DNA from: Opitutia bacterium UBA3151
GTDB taxonomy: Bacteria; Verrucomicrobiota; Verrucomicrobiia; Opitutales; Seribacteraceae
Reading direction: 5' to 3'
Assembly (NCBI GenBank): GCA_002364975.1
Contig: DEYT01000134.1
Coordinates: 1 to 43,976, forward strand
DNA: 43,976 bases
The notes beneath the pieces are model-generated. The model was not told the DNA's origin. It did no database searches and worked only from the letters and a program-made list of their open reading frames with translations. This document shows, piece by piece, positions 42,800 to 43,976 of the stretch. Both the position numbers and the translations under genes were made by a program. Each line of letters opens with the position of its first letter. The first letter of the stretch is position 1.

Positions 42800-43976
42800 T
42801 TGCAGAGACGCTCTGAAGTTTTGATAATATTCATATTGTTTAGGCTTTTTCCATTTTTTTTCTTAAGTAGTATCATTTTCTTCAATGACGCTTGGCATCT
42901 GATTGCTAAGGTTGATTTTAACCGGGAGGTTCGTCCGATACTTTCTGAAAATTGTATATCTTGTCATGGCTTAGATCATCCCAAGAGCGAGCTCAGGCTG
43001 GATTTTGCGGAGTTCGCTTATCGGGGAGGAAAGTCCGGGCTCCCAGCCGTGGTTCCAGGTAAGCCGGAGAAGAGCGAGTTGCTCGTTCGAGTACGCTCAC
43101 AAGGCGTAGGGCGAATGCCCAAGAAAGGGAAGGTTCTGACTCCCGATGAAATTTCGCTTCTCGAGCAGTGGATTCGCGAGGGGGCTTCCTATGCAACCCA
43201 TTGGGCTTATACCCCCCCGGTTCGGCCTGTGGTTCCCTCGGATACCCTGCAAGAATTCATCGTAAACCCCATCGACGCCTTCATTCTCCGCGAATTGCAC
43301 CGACGGGGATGGGAACCCAGCACCCCCGCATCACCGGAAAGATGGTTGCGCCGGGTCACACTTGGATTGATCGGGCTTCCCCCGACGGTCGAGGAAATCG
43401 ATGATTTTCTTATCGATGATTCACCCGAATCCCGCGAGCAGGTGGTTGACCGTCTTCTGAATTCTCCACGGTACGGCGAACATTGGGCAAGACAGTGGTT
43501 GGATCTTGCCCGCTATGCGGATTCCAACGGCTTTCAGGCCGATCAGTTGCGTGACAGTTGGGCCTATCGCGATTGGGTAATCGAGGCGATGAACGAGGAT
43601 TTGCCCTTCGATCTCTTCACCATCGAACAGCTTGCCGGAGACCTCCTTCCCGAACCGTCTCTTAATCAAAGGATAGCAACGGGTTTTCATCGGACTTCCA
43701 CCTGCAATGTGGAAGCCGGCGTGCACCCAGAGGAAAACAGGGTCAACCAAGTGTTCGATCGGGTCAACACAACCGGACTGACCTGGTTGGGAGCTACTCT
43801 CGAATGTGCTCAGTGCCATAGTCACAAGTACGATCCGATTTCTCAGGAGGAGTACTATCAATTCTTCGCGTTTTTCAATAATACGCCCCTGGAGGTAGAA
43901 AATAAAAGCGGTGCTGGCGTATCGTTCGATTTCTGGGGTCCGAAAATGGAATTGCCGACTTCGGTCGAAGAGCAGG
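42800..43976 (+). CDS. PSD1-type cytochrome c / DUF1549 protein, N-terminal part
   Basis: The frame is open from TTG at 42800 to the window end (392 codons), so the C-terminus is missing. The TTG gives a basic start (MQRRSEV) and two hydrophobic stretches, a likely signal. Then follow NREVRPILSENCISCHG (CxxCH heme site), the PSD1 block RMPKKGKVLTPDEISLLEQWIREGA, and the DUF1549 domain: WLRRVTLGLIGLPPTVEEIDDF, PRYGEHWARQWLDLARYADSNGF and ECAQCHSHKYDPISQEEYYQ. The family is found almost only in Verrucomicrobia, Planctomycetes and relatives, often beside sulfatase or DUF1501 genes. The start is much richer in A+T than the rest. Confidence 0.88.
   Translation, partial: MQRRSEVLIIFILFRLFPFFFLSSIIFFNDAWHLIAKVDFNREVRPILSENCISCHGLDHPKSELRLDFAEFAYRGGKSGLPAVVPGKPEKSELLVRVRSQGVGRMPKKGKVLTPDEISLLEQWIREGASYATHWAYTPPVRPVVPSDTLQEFIVNPIDAFILRELHRRGWEPSTPASPERWLRRVTLGLIGLPPTVEEIDDFLIDDSPESREQVVDRLLNSPRYGEHWARQWLDLARYADSNGFQADQLRDSWAYRDWVIEAMNEDLPFDLFTIEQLAGDLLPEPSLNQRIATGFHRTSTCNVEAGVHPEENRVNQVFDRVNTTGLTWLGATLECAQCHSHKYDPISQEEYYQFFAFFNNTPLEVENKSGAGVSFDFWGPKMELPTSVEEQ

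Overview
This 44 kb window looks like chromosomal DNA of a marine-type Verrucomicrobiota bacterium (a PVC-superphylum relative is the alternative). The hints are two PQQ-type beta-propeller export proteins, a PSD1-type c-heme protein with DUF1549 features at the right edge, a Verrucomicrobia-like WA-repeat protein, frequent TTG and GTG starts, few Shine-Dalgarno sites and moderate GC. No rRNA, tRNA, CRISPR array, prophage or insertion sequence was seen, and no stretch above 300 bases lacks a gene.

Left edge (1-1180): the C-terminal part of a MetY-type sulfhydrylase and a small DUF1475 membrane protein.

Light and photo-oxidative damage island (about 1197-27138): (a) a nine-gene minus-strand operon reads sigma-70 factor, acyl desaturase, FAD oxidoreductase, DUF1365, CFA synthase, DUF2878, DUF1295, second CFA/CNMT-like methyltransferase, PQQ propeller. 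Seven of its eight junctions are either 4-base overlaps (six) or a 2-base gap (one). It probably remodels unsaturated membrane lipids. (b) Divergent from it is a ligase-associated exonuclease plus ATP-dependent DNA ligase pair. (c) A minus-strand operon holds an SDR lacking the catalytic Tyr, a class I CPD photolyase and an animal-type (6-4) photolyase. (d) Divergent from that are umuD and umuC with a near-perfect palindrome just before umuD. (e) A minus-strand set holds AlkB, SOUL heme-binding protein, glutathione peroxidase and a PQQ-propeller lipoprotein. (f) A renalase-like FAD protein, an outer-membrane barrel, an SRPBCC protein and a DUF2071 protein follow. (g) An ECF sigma factor lies beside a soluble putative anti-sigma factor with a large unrecognised C-terminal domain, and a DUF2237 protein. 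Many of these families belong to the RpoE-ChrR (singlet oxygen) or LitR (light) regulons of other bacteria, so I read 26 kb as one response: sense photo-oxidative stress, alter lipids, repair DNA and remove peroxides. The sensor may be the novel anti-sigma protein.

Housekeeping right half (27230-41225): an AGCS amino-acid:cation symporter; a nucleoside-salvage set (ALDH16-type aldehyde dehydrogenase and deoC on minus, cdd-deoA-upp on plus); typA with a lipoprotein gene and hflK-hflC; a NUDIX gene; an MscS channel with DUF3147.

Right edge (41430-43976): a membrane-anchored WA-repeat protein followed by a PSD1-type cytochrome protein that runs off the end.
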